Source: Phallusia mammillata (lineage: Eukaryota > Chordata > Ascidiacea > Phlebobranchia > Ascidiidae). Taken from it: DNA of 64,000 nucleotides. The DNA lies in contig QLIY01000174.1 in the NCBI GenBank assembly GCA_003260075.1, forward strand, positions 1-64,000, given 5' to 3'. The notes beneath the pieces were generated by a model, which was not told where the DNA came from, searched no databases, and saw nothing but the letters and a program-made list of their open reading frames with translations. Every line of letters starts with the position of its first letter. Positions within the stretch are counted from its first letter, which is position 1. This document shows, piece after piece, positions 48,301 through 58,950 of this stretch. Position numbers and translations under genes: made by a program.

Positions 48301-49789
48301 GAGGTTTTATGACACTGACATTGAATATGACAAAAGCCAGGAACCATATTTTCTGAATTCTGGACAATTTGAAGTTTGTGGTCTGTCACCTGCTGAACAC
48401 GAGTGCTTGGTCGCTTTGTCACCTGACGCAAGTGTGGCTGCTGTGGCTTGTTTGAATAACATAACTGTGTTTTCCACAGCAACAGGTATCTATGTAATGC
48501 TTCAATCAACTTGTTCTTTGAAACACATCCCACTGTAGTTATTTATTTTATGCCCATATGTTGCTAGTTTGTTCCAACCATTTGGCCAAGAAAAAGTTGA
48601 TTCTTTCAACAACAAAAAAAAATTAACCTCGGATGACCCCATGGTTTACCCACAGCCCCCTAAACACTTTAGATTTTTCTTAATTGTTTGAAAAGTATAA
48701 CATGTATGATAATGGCCTGTCTCCAGTGGTGGGATTCAATTTTTTTGTCAGTCGGTTCTATGACAGTAACCAGTAATGCTAACCGGTGCGCTGATCTCAT
48801 AAAATGTCATGAGACGGTTCTATAGAACTGGTGTGAACCGAGTGAATCCCACCACTGCCTGTCTCTTGATAGAATCTCAACTGGTGTAACAAAATCATGT
48901 GTTTTACAGGTGATGTAGAATGTAACTTCAAAGAAGTCCACAGTGAAATCATAACATCCTTGATTTTTGACATTGCTGGCAGATATATCTTATCATCTGG
49001 TGACAAGTAAGTAACAATAATAAGATTAGTTTCCTAAAAAATGGTGCATTTGAAACTACAGGTTTGCTTGTTTCACTTGGTACTGACAAGTAATGCATTA
49101 ATGTAGGGGGAAACTCAAAAATATTGTTGGTAAGCCTTATTGGTATTAGCAAACTTACACTGTCTGTTGACAAACATTGCAACGACTCAAGACCTAACCT
49201 CAAACTATGCTGCTATTCCTGTTGCAGTTTTTTTTAAACTGTTGCCATGTCAAACTGTGTTTTTCAAAGGCACTCTGTTAAGCCCAATTTTGATTTTTTG
49301 TGGGGTGGGGGGAGGTGCATTCGAAATTGCAGGTAATACATTAACATGAAACTCAGTATTATAGTTTATTTTTCTCAATGTCATGGAACTGGAAAATACT
49401 GCTCATAAAGCATTAGGACAACCCCAATCCTAACCCTAAATGTCTTATCTGCAACATTTTGAGTTTTGCGCAACTAAATACCTCCCATATTGGTAAGCTG
49501 TTGCCCAACAATCGAAACCAAGCATACCTGTGCTTTCAAAACATTAACTTAAAAATGGTTCTATAGATTTTTGTTTGTTTTTTAAATAGTTTTTTTTTCA
49601 ATTTTATTTTCTGACAGGCACATACGAGTCATACATAATATACTTGGATACAAAGAAACAATTAGACGGCTCCAGTTGAAGCTAAAAAAAGAGCCAGCCT
49701 CTTCAGCAACAAGAGAACGGCTTGAGAGACAACTGCATGAAGCCCAAAAGAACTTGGCCAAAATTCAATCATCTAGCAATGGAAAATAG
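45365..49789 (+). CDS. TBL2: Transducin beta-like protein 2 (membrane-anchored WD40)
   Basis: Exons: 45365-45476, 45952-46076, 46140-46321, 46638-46757, 47059-47229, 47710-47862, 48271-48485, 48910-49006, 49618-49789. They join in phase to 448 residues (human 447). An N-terminal membrane segment (about 11-31, SGLIISVIFGAVIIFYWFC) is followed by a Lys-rich stretch and WD40 repeats. Clear repeats include GHGGAVLGL...SCSDDRSVRLWSVKD, TAYRDTTIHVRNLKG and SVSPCGRFFAACGWTPDVKVW. MITVSKDGTWRFYDTD and SSGDKHIRVIHN follow the same pattern. The C-terminus is a coiled coil (RLERQLHEAQKNLAKIQ). In vertebrates TBL2 is an ER protein linked to PERK and stress translation. Intron 2 is only 63 bases, and reading through it stays open, so its removal rests on family alignment. 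Confidence 0.93.
45530..45775. mobile_element. Fold-back repeat, decayed copy
   Basis: Contains CAGACAGTGCATGCGTTTTTG at the left and GCAGCTGGTGGCAAGACATTGG at the right, matching the core of the 18,940 family. TBL2 intron 1. Confidence 0.45.
46395..46560 (+). mobile_element. hAT-like MITE fragment, TBL2 intron 3
   Basis: AGATGCCAAACCATATAAAG, GATCATTTAAAATGGGGTC and CTACTTCACACATCG match the repeat at 59,940 and, more distantly, those at 11.8 and 22.4 kb. Termini not seen. Confidence 0.5.
48724..48857. mobile_element. 134-bp hAT MITE in TBL2 intron 7
   Basis: Ends CAGTGGTGGGATTCA and TGAATCCCACCACTG are perfect inverses. CCTGTCTC flanks it at 48716-48723 and 48858-48865. Smallest complete element in the window. 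Confidence 0.92.
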
Positions 49790-50104
49790 TAGTTTACGAC
49801 TAAACATGTCAAGGTGGCACTAGATGGGACGATGCAATATTTTGCTTATAGCTACAATGTTCAAAACCTGTCCTGCTTTAAAATAGAAGTAATCTTTTTC
49901 TTTCCTAACTTTGATTTCAGCTATACAGCTCAAGTTGCAGTTTATCAGATGTTTATTTAATTTTCCGTACAGAATAAGAGTAGATTTTGGGGCATTTCTG
50001 ATTTCATTATTAATTGCACATGACAACTGCTACATCAAAACAAAAAGAATGAATGACATTTGAGCTGGAAGAAAGGATCAGTTCAACAAAACTTCAACTG
50101 TTTG
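49790..50104. terminator. Convergent 3' region of TBL2 and CIAO2A
   Basis: 315 bases between stop codons. TTTATT at 49952-49957 gives AATAAA for CIAO2A on the minus strand. No canonical signal for TBL2 is seen in this gap. Confidence 0.5.
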
Positions 50105-51316
50105 TTAGTCAGGCTCTTTGATGCATCTCTCCACGACATTCTTAATACCAGGGTTTTCCATAGCTGCTGCTGTCCTTTCTTTGTCGTTAATTTGTTTGTT
50201 TACTGTGAAAAAGATCAGTAGTTAGGTAAATGTAACAACATGTCCAATAGGCCTTAAAAATTTATATTGTGACCAATTTCAGAAGTGAAATACCTAGCAA
50301 ACAGTTTTTACCAATGCATGGCCTATATTTGGATACAAACATACATATGTGCAGCTATATAATTTAGCATTTTCATTTGTGCTCCCATACATTGGTTAAA
50401 AAACAAATGAAAAACAGATTTCTGACTGTCCGGTGGTACTAAACACTGCATGTTATCACATGGCAGGAATTTAGAAAAGACTTGAATATGCTTTAAAGAA
50501 AATTACAATTTTTGCAGACTTTGGAAGTGCTGACGGTTAGAGCTATTCAGGTTGGGTGAGGGTTGTTATTGAAATACTACTAGAATCTGGTCTAATTTAC
50601 CCTTTTAGGGCTTGTATTCTCACATTTTCCACACCATACAGTATTCTAAGCGGAATACCATCCAGTAACATGTGGTACTTAGTACCACCCCCAACTGTGA
50701 GGTGAGTAACTTTGCAAAGTTGGAAGCACTTTTTTGACCAAATTAGTGGAGCAAACCGATGTTATACAAGAAAAACAATGGTGAAAACAGTATGTGTTCA
50801 CTTCAAGAAAGGGGACCCATAATTTATGAAAGCTTATAGTTAGTATTTAAGTATTACTGTCGCCCTCTGTATTGTGTGTTCCTTCAGCGATAAATATGGA
50901 GACTTTGTGTGAAGACGGTAATTCACGTTCAAGCTTCACTCGTAGGCATAATCCAATCAATGTTGCCAACGAACAGTGCTTGATAGTCGGCCTAAACACA
51001 TTGGATTGCTGATAGCAGCCAGGGACAGGGCAGTTTGATCCTTACCGAAATTTTACTTCAACATTACAATGGTTGGATTCCAACTGGTGAACAGACACCC
51101 CTTCCTCATACACAACATCAAGGTCTTCGAGGGTGCCTGGTTTCTCTGGGTCTCGAATAGTTCTTATAATGTCTGTGTTACAAAGCAATTTACATGACTC
51201 CCATTCATCAGAACTTGACATGGGAACGAACAGACTCCAAAGAAATCAACATGCTTTCCTTTTTTCATGCAGCGATTAAAATACCTACCATATATTGTTC
51301 CCTCATAATCCTCCAT
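50105..51316 (-). CDS. CIAO2A: MIP18-family Fe-S assembly protein CIAO2A
   Basis: Minus-strand exons: 51316-51289, 51172-51046, 50991-50858, 50202-50105. They join in phase to 128 residues. It is a DUF59/MIP18 protein of the cytosolic iron-sulfur assembly pathway; vertebrate CIAO2A (FAM96A) serves IRP1. Landmarks are [44 protein letters not shown]-like [11 protein letters not shown], and [18 protein letters not shown]. The first exon is a 28-base microexon that codes MEDYEGTIY and restores the family sequence YD(I/L)[10 protein letters not shown]. An alternative start at 51221 inside intron 1 would give [16 protein letters not shown] in place of that and fits the family less well. Its start is 220 bases past the TMUB stop on the same strand. 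Confidence 0.9.
50620..50835. repeat. Fragment related to GGGGACCC-ended elements
   Basis: AAGTTGGAAGCACTTTTTTG, GACCAAATTAGTGGAGCAAA and the end AAAGGGGACCCATAATT resemble the ends of the elements at 8.6 and 37.1 kb in inverted orientation. CIAO2A intron 3. Confidence 0.45.
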
Positions 51317-51535
51317 ATCAAACAGTACGTTTATAACACAGTTCTGCAGTCACAGCCTATTTTTTACATTGGTACCTGATAAATTTCTGAAAACCTGTCA
51401 TGCACAAAACAATGAAAAAATAAGTTTCACAAAACGTGTAAAACACATTGCATGAAATCATAGCAGCTTGCATAATAATTAAGCAATACATTATTTTATA
51501 GATCTTTGTCGACAATAATGACAGAAAAGCTGCTC
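51317..51535 (-). other. 219-base gap between TMUB and CIAO2A, possible operon junction
   Basis: Minus-strand reading shows no AATAAA and a good acceptor, GTGCATGACAG, upstream of the CIAO2A start. Same-strand spacing this short with no polyadenylation signal suggests one primary transcript resolved by trans-splicing. Confidence 0.45.
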
Positions 51536-52306
51536 TCAAAAGAACTGGTTTGCAATCAAGACAATATAAAAACATGTAAGTCCTATTATTCCAAAAACTG
51601 ATGGTAAACTAAACAGAGACGTGTGAAAAATGCAAACGTACCAAAGAAGTGCAAGTACGCTACCAAATAGTGGCATAAAAAAGTGTCCCATGTTTAAATC
51701 ATCTACTGCCTGTTGAAGCTGTTGCGATGCACTGCTCGGTTGATTTGATCTTGCCGGTTCGGCGGACAAAAAACAATGGACAACAGGACTGTCAGTGGAT
51801 AAAATATTACACTCTTGTATGGTTTGAGAACTGTTCCGCAGCACCTGTCCTCTATAGATAAGTCTATAGCGATCAGCCGTGTTCGCTGGAAAACTGCGTC
51901 TCCTAATTTCACTAATTGTGTCGCTTGGTTTTACTCGGATAGTTTTGATAGATTCGTCCATAAATTTTAAACGAATTAAAAAATGCCCCTCCGGCATCTC
52001 GGTGTTATCGAACTGTTGATCAGGTACATGAACCGGTTCAGAATCTGAAACTGATGAACTGTCTTCTGTGGTCACAGATTCAGTAGGTTCTGTTGTATCA
52101 TTTGGTGCAGGTGTTGGTGGTTCGTTAGTCGCTTGATTTGTTGTTTGCTGCTGTTGGCGTTGTTGTCGCCCAGCCATAAACTGATCATATGAGTTGTCTG
52201 TGACTCTTGTAGACATCCATGCAACAGTCAACATTATAACAACGAATGCTGATGTAATAAGAAGAGTGACCTCATCACCGATGCCATCAATCAGATATGA
52301 TGACAT
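51536..52306 (-). CDS. TMUB1: Transmembrane and ubiquitin-like domain protein (TMUB1/2)
   Basis: 256 residues in a single exon (vertebrate TMUB1 is 246). Order: N-terminal membrane helix (about 12-31, EVTLLITSAFVVIMLTVAW), a Gln/Thr/Ser/Glu-rich linker, a ubiquitin-like domain (about 107-182, from HFLIRLKFMDESIKTIRV to CNILSTDSPVVHCFLS) and two C-terminal hydrophobic helices (about 209-256, ending LIANQFF). Vertebrate members act at the ER in HRD1-linked protein disposal and receptor recycling. TMUB1 and TMUB2 cannot be told apart. The start is the first ATG in frame, directly before the membrane helix. Confidence 0.9.
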   Translation of the reverse strand: MSSYLIDGIGDEVTLLITSAFVVIMLTVAWMSTRVTDNSYDQFMAGRQQRQQQQTTNQATNEPPTPAPNDTTEPTESVTTEDSSSVSDSEPVHVPDQQFDNTEMPEGHFLIRLKFMDESIKTIRVKPSDTISEIRRRSFPANTADRYRLIYRGQVLRNSSQTIQECNILSTDSPVVHCFLSAEPARSNQPSSASQQLQQAVDDLNMGHFFMPLFGSVLALLWYVCIFHTSLFSLPSVFGIIGLTCFYIVLIANQFF

Positions 52307-53737
52307 GTTGACAGCGGAGACAAATTTTAGACCCTAAGATTGTAGTTAAGAATTTTTACACAGTATTTTTTTCTGGTGGTTTAAAACGTACAAATTATAT
52401 TAAAATGTTACAACTACAGAACTGTTAGGTCAGAGGTGGACTCCGGTGAGGCATTGGTTACATAAAATTACTTTCAATTTTTTAGGTTCTACTTACACTA
52501 CACCGCATAGTAACTACTAATAATGTATAACATTTTCAAAAAACAATATATCTGCTTTTATAAGTCACGGGGAATACGTTTAGCACATTGTGGCATAATT
52601 TGACAAAAAGCAAAAATTTCACAAAATCTTATTAACGTCGATAGTTCAACTTACAGCACACTTTACGAAGAAATATAACGCTTATAAATGTTACACAATT
52701 TGTTTTCTAGTCTTTTTGGCTTCCTGTCACGCGCTGATGAATTCACACAATACAACGACAAACAATAGAAATCCTATGAAATCTCGGGACTAATTTACAA
52801 AAAAATGTTTTTGGTTGGTTGGTAAAATGTGAACCATATTTGGCTGAAACAGTATTTTGATGCTTTTGGTCTTGAGTCCCGCAGCCTACCTGCAAAAAAT
52901 TTGTAAGAGATAGCCCATGATGACACTTTAGGTAGCCAGGAATTAACAAATAAACTACAGGTAACTTGGACTATTATCATCCCCATATGAGAGCAAAACA
53001 ACACCGTTTCCCTCCTTGAATTATCATGATCGTGGCTAAATAGCAATTAATGTACATAACCCAAAAAAAATGTGCTTGCCTTAAATGGGACATTATAACG
53101 CAAACCAACTCTTCGAACCGTTCAGTTGACAATACTTCGTTATCATGAGCATTGTGTTGTCGCCGAACATTTATTTGTTATTCATGGTAATGGCCCTACA
53201 TAAAGCTATAGCACAAATAAACGTGAAGTAGACAGATGTGTGTAAATTATTAATGGAAGTTTTTTCACAAGTGGAGGACCATAAATAAGTCATGCGCTTC
53301 TTTACGTCCGCTTCACACTATTGATTTCTTACACATTTTACCCCGGTTTAAAACTTGCCTGCCTTAAGTGTATAGGCTTGATATTATGCCTGGCAGCAAC
53401 AGCTTATGTATTGCCTGCCTTAACTTAAGCGATATTCTCAATAACTATAGTTTCTCTCTGGGATTATGTTTTTCTCCAAATTCTAAGTTCTTTTCCTGCT
53501 GTAAACCGGAATTTGGTTAAAAACTGCAAGATTGTGGGTAGTTGGTGCAATTTGTAGTGGTGTAAAAGGCAGTGACAGTGCAAAATACCAGGCATCCAAT
53601 AACACAACAACTGAAACTCGCCAAAGCAAATGGCTCCTTTAAAAAAATAACAGTGATTTACCAAAATACCAGAACACATTTCCAGAAAACAAACAACAAA
53701 TAGGTAATGGAACAAGACGAAATAACAAAAAACGCCA
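52307..53737. other. TMUB upstream region and CCDC92 downstream flank
   Basis: 1431 bases without a recognised gene or repeat. TTTATT near 53,166 gives a minus-strand AATAAA that may end CCDC92 transcripts, about 570 bases past its stop. The rest is AT-rich with no landmark. Confidence 0.4.
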
Positions 53738-55970
53738 TTAGTAATCTCGGACTTCATTTCTGTGTGTTTTTCTGTTGGATGTTATCGCACGACCTAAGGC
53801 AAGACGCTCTGGAACTGGTTTAGCTGGATATTTCACTGCACTGTGACTCTGCTGTAGGTTACCATTATCATCTTTACCCCTGCTGTCAAGGCTGTTACCA
53901 ATTGGCGGCAAAACAGAAGGGCGAATTGGGGGACTTTCTTCTGCTAATTTTTCACCAGCATAAAGAAAAGGTGCAGGGTCTGGCATTGGACTGGGAACAA
54001 AGCAAGGTTTAAATGCTTTAATCTTTTGCTCTGATCTCTGTACTTGTTCTGCACTTGACGATGATGATGGCCTGTGTTGGTAAGGAGTTGTTTTGCCAAT
54101 AAAGCTATATTGTCCAGTTTGCGCGTCGGTACTGGCAGGACGGATTGATGCATCGGTTGATTTTGAAGTTTGGTGCAGTCTTCTTGATGAAGGAGGTCTA
54201 GGCTGGGCTGGTGGGGTAGGTGCAAAAGCTTTTGCATCATGTCTTTGTAGCTTATTTAGTTTGGAGTTTGCCTGGTGCAGTTGTGTGGATAAGTATGCTA
54301 TGGTGGTTGCTCTTGCATCAAGCTCATTGATAACTGCTGCAATCTTGTGTTTCTTTGTCTAAAAATATAAGCGGTCCAAGCAGTTTAACTCGAGGACATA
54401 AAAAACAGAGTTTTCCTTTGTGTAGTTTAAACTATAATATTATCAACATATCCAGACAAATATCAGCAGCTTTGATTAATCAGTTTATGGAATTACTGAA
54501 ATATTCTCTTAACAAATAGTAAACTACAGTTCAAGATACAGATATTACAACCAGAATTGTTTGTATTTTTTCCTTCTATACAGTGTAGAACAGGAGTGTC
54601 AAACTCATGGTGCTTCGAGGGCCGCATTGCATTTGGAAATTATGCCAAGGGCCGCATGTGATTTTTAATCCAGTTTTATAAACTTTAACCAGGGGAGCAC
54701 AACCTTTCGCATTGCAGATCCTTATTTAACCTTGTTTTAAAATTACAGATGTAAAGAGATAGGTTTATATCATATGTGTACCATCTATTGACGCCCAAAA
54801 AGCCCAGACTAATTTCCAACTTGATGCGCAGATTGAGCTGCACAGTGTGAAGATCAGTCTTAACTGTTTATGACGTCATAATTTATATTATGATGCCTGT
54901 GGTACCTGTTTTTTCGCATTGTTTGTACACAATAGGCGCACAAAAGTCTGACGCATATGGCTATTTAGGATGGTAATACTCTTTTCAATACCACAAAATC
55001 TGTTTAGAGCAGTTTGAAAGTCAAAATATTTGGCAAATGTGTTTTATTTGCGTCACGGCTGCCAGTACATCTTGCGGCAACAAACTGTTTTGTTTTGTAG
55101 AAAAATGAATTTTTATTTCCTTTTTAAAGTTCTAGCTGTAAATGTCTGTTTAATGAATAGCTTCAACTTTTACACAGTTAAAAAATTATTATATTTGAAA
55201 TTTGGATAAAAATCTGACTAAATGCTACAATTTTTGTTCATTGTTTGGGGGCCGCATTAGAGGCCTTAGTGGGCCACATGTTTGACACCCCTGGTGTAGA
55301 AGACTTCATAGCAAAATATATTTTTGAACCTTAATTTCATTGAGATATTTTCTTTCTTGTTCTTTAGCATGTTCCTCGAGCTCCACAAGTTGACGATCCC
55401 TCATCTCAATTTCTTGCATGAGCGAAATTTTTTCTTGCAATAGATCAGCCACTTCTGTTTCCAAATGAGAAACTTTATCGTGATCAACTTTTGCTGGAAC
55501 ACATAATTTGTTAAACTTAACTTAGGTGGCTTAATGTCTGGTGAGTGAATAAGTGAACTATTTATGAATAAAGAAGAATTTACAAATATCTTAAAACAAT
55601 GTTTTACAGATATTTATTTCATGCCTTTACCTTCAGAGTTGTCTGCTGATTTCATTGCCAAATCGAAAGTCAATTCTGAAAAATAAACAAAATTTAAAAT
55701 CTGGAATAATAAAAACACGCTTTTTACTGCGAGAAAACATACGCACAACAATGTTTCATGGAACTAATATATGGCAACCTACTGAAACAACTTCTATGTA
55801 AGTTAAAATTCAGTAAATGGTGGAAAATATTCAATACCTGAGCATTTTTTCTGCAAGTGTTGTATTTCTTTGTGCAATCCTTTTAATGTTGAAGCATGTT
55901 GTGTCTCCATAAACAATATAGATTTTCGTGCTGATTGCAGCTGCATTTGCAGATTTTCCGTGGATGCCAT
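53738..55970 (-). CDS. CCDC92: Coiled-coil domain protein CCDC92
   Basis: Minus-strand exons: 55970-55838, 55675-55631, 55493-55330, 54358-53738. They join in phase to 320 residues (human 331). The start MASTENLQMQLQSARKSILF followed by METQHASTLKGLHKEIQHLQ is the diagnostic CCDC92 N-terminal coiled coil. A second coiled coil covers about 60-150 (HLETEVADLLQEKISLMQEI, RDRQLVELEEHAKEQERKY). The C-terminal half is low complexity, rich in Pro, Ser and Gln, ending KTHRNEVRDY. Vertebrate CCDC92 localises to centrioles and cilia; its molecular role is poorly known. A hAT element lies in intron 3. Confidence 0.9.
54591..55293. mobile_element. hAT element, CAGGAGTGTCAAACTC end
   Basis: 703 bases in CCDC92 intron 3. 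Left end CAGGAGTGTCAAACTCATGG, right end CATGTTTGACACCCCTG. Flank GTGTAGAA at 54583-54590 and 55294-55301. GGGCCGCAT occurs near both ends. No transposase. Confidence 0.9.
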
Positions 55971-56867
55971 TGTGTGTGCTTAAACCAAGTGTAATCAAAA
56001 TGAATTGCAACAATATACCCACACAACTTCACCTTATAGCACCATCTGAACAACAATTATGCTGTTTGTTAAATTGCTTTCCATGATATTTGGTTTTACA
56101 ATAATATTTTTGTTTAACAAATAAAAGTTATTCAATTGTAACTTTACAAGAGAAAATATTAAAAATCAAATTGTGTTAAAATAAGGGTTTCTAAAACTTT
56201 CTACTAAACCTTAACAACGCCTAAAATAAATACTAACTAACCGACTATCTTATTTTAGTAACAAACACTCCAGTACCCTATTTAATATTCCATATGTATT
56301 GACTAGATACGCTAAATGTACCTTATTGCAACACACGCACACCATAAGCCGTTATTTAAACGAGGTGACAAACATTGTGCAGTTCGCAGTCACACATACT
56401 TATCGATCAGGAATTCAACATGGCGTCAAAATTTCACCTTTGACCTCCTTTTTGTTACTAAGACAACAAAAGTTTTTAGTTCCTGAGGGGGCAATTTTTT
56501 TCTCCTCATTCATACACAATAGACATGTGCATAAGGTTTAATCATGCTGTTTTAAAACACTAAGCATAAGGACTGTTACAATAAACAAGCATCAAAATTC
56601 AATTAACGCATCTTTGCTTGTTGTCGAAAACGTATTTCTTGTGTTTTTTGTCTTATCGGTGCCGATATTACCTCATTTATGGATATTATTGAACAGTAAA
56701 CGTTATTGCGTTCAATCTATACTATAGGTATCAGGGAATTTTATATTTACACGAAACAAATATTTAATTACTTTTGTCACCCCACACGCAAAGCCGCATG
56801 ACGTCGCTAACGATTCGAATTTGACAAGATTGCTCTGTTTCGAGTCGCTTTGTTGCAGATTGCAGTG
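55971..56867. other. CCDC92 upstream region
   Basis: AT-rich, no recognised gene. It is the likely site of the CCDC92 promoter. A short motif CATGACGTCGCTAACG near 56,800 contains TGACGTCG. Confidence 0.35.
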
Positions 56868-57131
56868 TTGAGTTGAAAAGCATTTCACGTTTACCAAGGT
56901 TCCCATGTTTTAATCCTTTCAAACTTGTGCTAATTTGCGTGGGGTTTGGCTACCTAGAACATAACAGAAACGTTCGAAAACTTTGTTATCGCAGCCCCCC
57001 CCCCTTGAGTTGAAAAGCATTTCACGTTTACCAAGGTTCCCATGTTTTAATCATTTCAAACTTGTGCTAATTTGCGTGGGGTTTGGCTACCTAGGACATA
57101 ACAGAAACGTTCGAAAACTTTGTTATCGCAA
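56868..57131. repeat. 127-bp direct repeat joined by ten C
   Basis: Copy A 56868-56994 and copy B 57005-57131 run from TTGAGTTGAAAAGCATTTC to CTTTGTTATCGCA. Differences are few (AATCCTTTC against AATCATTTC; CTAGAACAT against CTAGGACAT). Junction 56995-57004 is C only. Confidence 0.92.
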
Positions 57132-57685
57132 GAATATAACTGAGTAGTTTAATGAACACTTACACTATGTTTTATTTACATCATTTGCATTCAATGCAAA
57201 TTGTCCATCGAGCAAACTTACGATAGGTTAAAAAGTTGTTGTTTTTCTGGTGCCTAACTTTATTAATTTTCGAGTGTACCAGCAAAAAAGCTATTTTAGG
57301 ATGTAATTACAGCTTCAAAGAGTTTGCAATATTATCTGGGAGTTAATAAACTGGAAAAGTTGAAAGCTGACAACAGAAGGTGATCTTTCCGTCGACACCT
57401 CGTAGACGTCTTCAAGGGTTTCCTCTGCTGTCGTGTGTTTTTATTCACGTTATAGCCCTGTAAAGAAAATGAACAACGTCGCTTTTGTCGCAAGATTAAG
57501 TCGGCCGACGTATATCACGTCCGTATGAACTTTGAGTTAGACGACAACGACGTTGACAGACGCTCTTTGGGCGCAGCTGGTTACAGTTACAAAGCGAACT
57601 TGGGAATATAGGAGAAACTCACTGTTGGTCTGTTAGCCCTTACGCGCTGTGGAATGCGTATTGGGAAACCACAGCACGTATGGAA

Positions 57686-57785
<100 letters not shown>

Positions 57786-58759
57786 ACCGCCTCGAGCTTT
57801 TAAAGTCGGATTTCGGTTGCTAGGGGGGCCTTACGGTCACGTGATGTGTCGTGACAAGTCGAGGTGTGTAAATTACGGGTCGTGGTCGCGTTTGCTGACG
57901 TCAGATATCGCACCACGACGGGTTGCGACAATGGCGCTTCGCGTGTGATCCAACGATCAGAAGAGCGATGAAAGCAACCCTGACGAAAACACCTGTTTTT
58001 TGCCATTTTTCAATTTCCTATCCGAAACAATATTGGCACGTCTGTTGCGTGGGCCCCCTTTTTTACGTGACCCCTTGTCCCCAAGAAAATATCCCTCCGT
58101 CAGCGTCAGCATTTATGGCCTTCGCGTCATTACACTTGTATTGGACTATTGCAGGTCCATGGCCCAAATTTTTTTTCCTTTCAAGCTTGGTTTTGGATAT
58201 ATTACCTTGATGACACATTTCGGTCAAATATCAAAGAATTGTAAGAAATAGTGCAAATTTTATTGGATATTTTTGGACAGGTAGACTAAGCTATAAATAA
58301 AAAGATTTTCTTTTTCAAAACGGATTGCAACACGTATCGTTTAAACTGGTATTTAAATGAAACTCACAGGTTTCTACCACAACCAGATTTGTCAGATAAG
58401 AAATATTCCAATTCAATAAGATGAAAAAAGGTTTGCCTAAAAGCAAAAGAACAAAGCACGTTCTGTTGTTTTTTACTCATAGTTATAATCTTCATAGATT
58501 ACTTTAGTTGTGACAATACGTATATTATCTAGATTCTAAACGCACACCTTTTATTATTATTACTATTACGTGAAAACGTCGTAGCATCATCCTTTTAATT
58601 TTGTAAATTTGGTGCTAGTACGTTTTCTTACTATTACCAAGCACACAGTCGACGTAACAATGGCTGTGACGTAAAACGGCACTACACATGAACGTGACGT
58701 TGCTGCACCTGGAAAATCATTTATAACCATTGTTAAGCGTTTGAATTGCCTGATTTTCC
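57786..58759. promoter_or_regulatory. Possible regulatory region with TGACGT motifs
   Basis: No gene recognised. GC content is higher than elsewhere near 57,800-57,960. It contains CTGACGTCAG at about 57,895 (a perfect CRE palindrome core), GTCGACGTAAC, TGTGACGTAAAA and CGTGACGTTG between 58,647 and 58,702, and TCACGTGATG at 57,838. A bZIP/CREB-type regulatory role is a guess from motif density. Confidence 0.3.
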
Positions 58760-58950
58760 ATTCTCATTATAATGACAGAGCGTAAGTGTGGCCGATTTTG
58801 TACGAGTTTTGATTACACAGCAATAAAGTCTGGAGAAATGTACTGGCTACCCCCCCCCCCATTCTCATTATAATGACAGAGCGTAAGTGTGGCCGATTTT
58901 GTACGAGCTTTGATTACACAGCAATAAAGTCTGGAGAAATGTACTGGCTG
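58760..58950. repeat. 90-bp direct repeat joined by 11 C
   Basis: Copy A 58760-58849 and copy B 58861-58950 run from ATTCTCATTATAATGACAG to AATGTACTGGCT and differ at ACGAGTTTTG against ACGAGCTTTG. Junction 58850-58860 is C only. Confidence 0.92.

Noticed and set aside
51046-51221. CIAO2A start at the ATG at 51221
   Set aside because: Gives an N-terminus unlike the family; the 28-base upstream exon restores conserved residues in phase.
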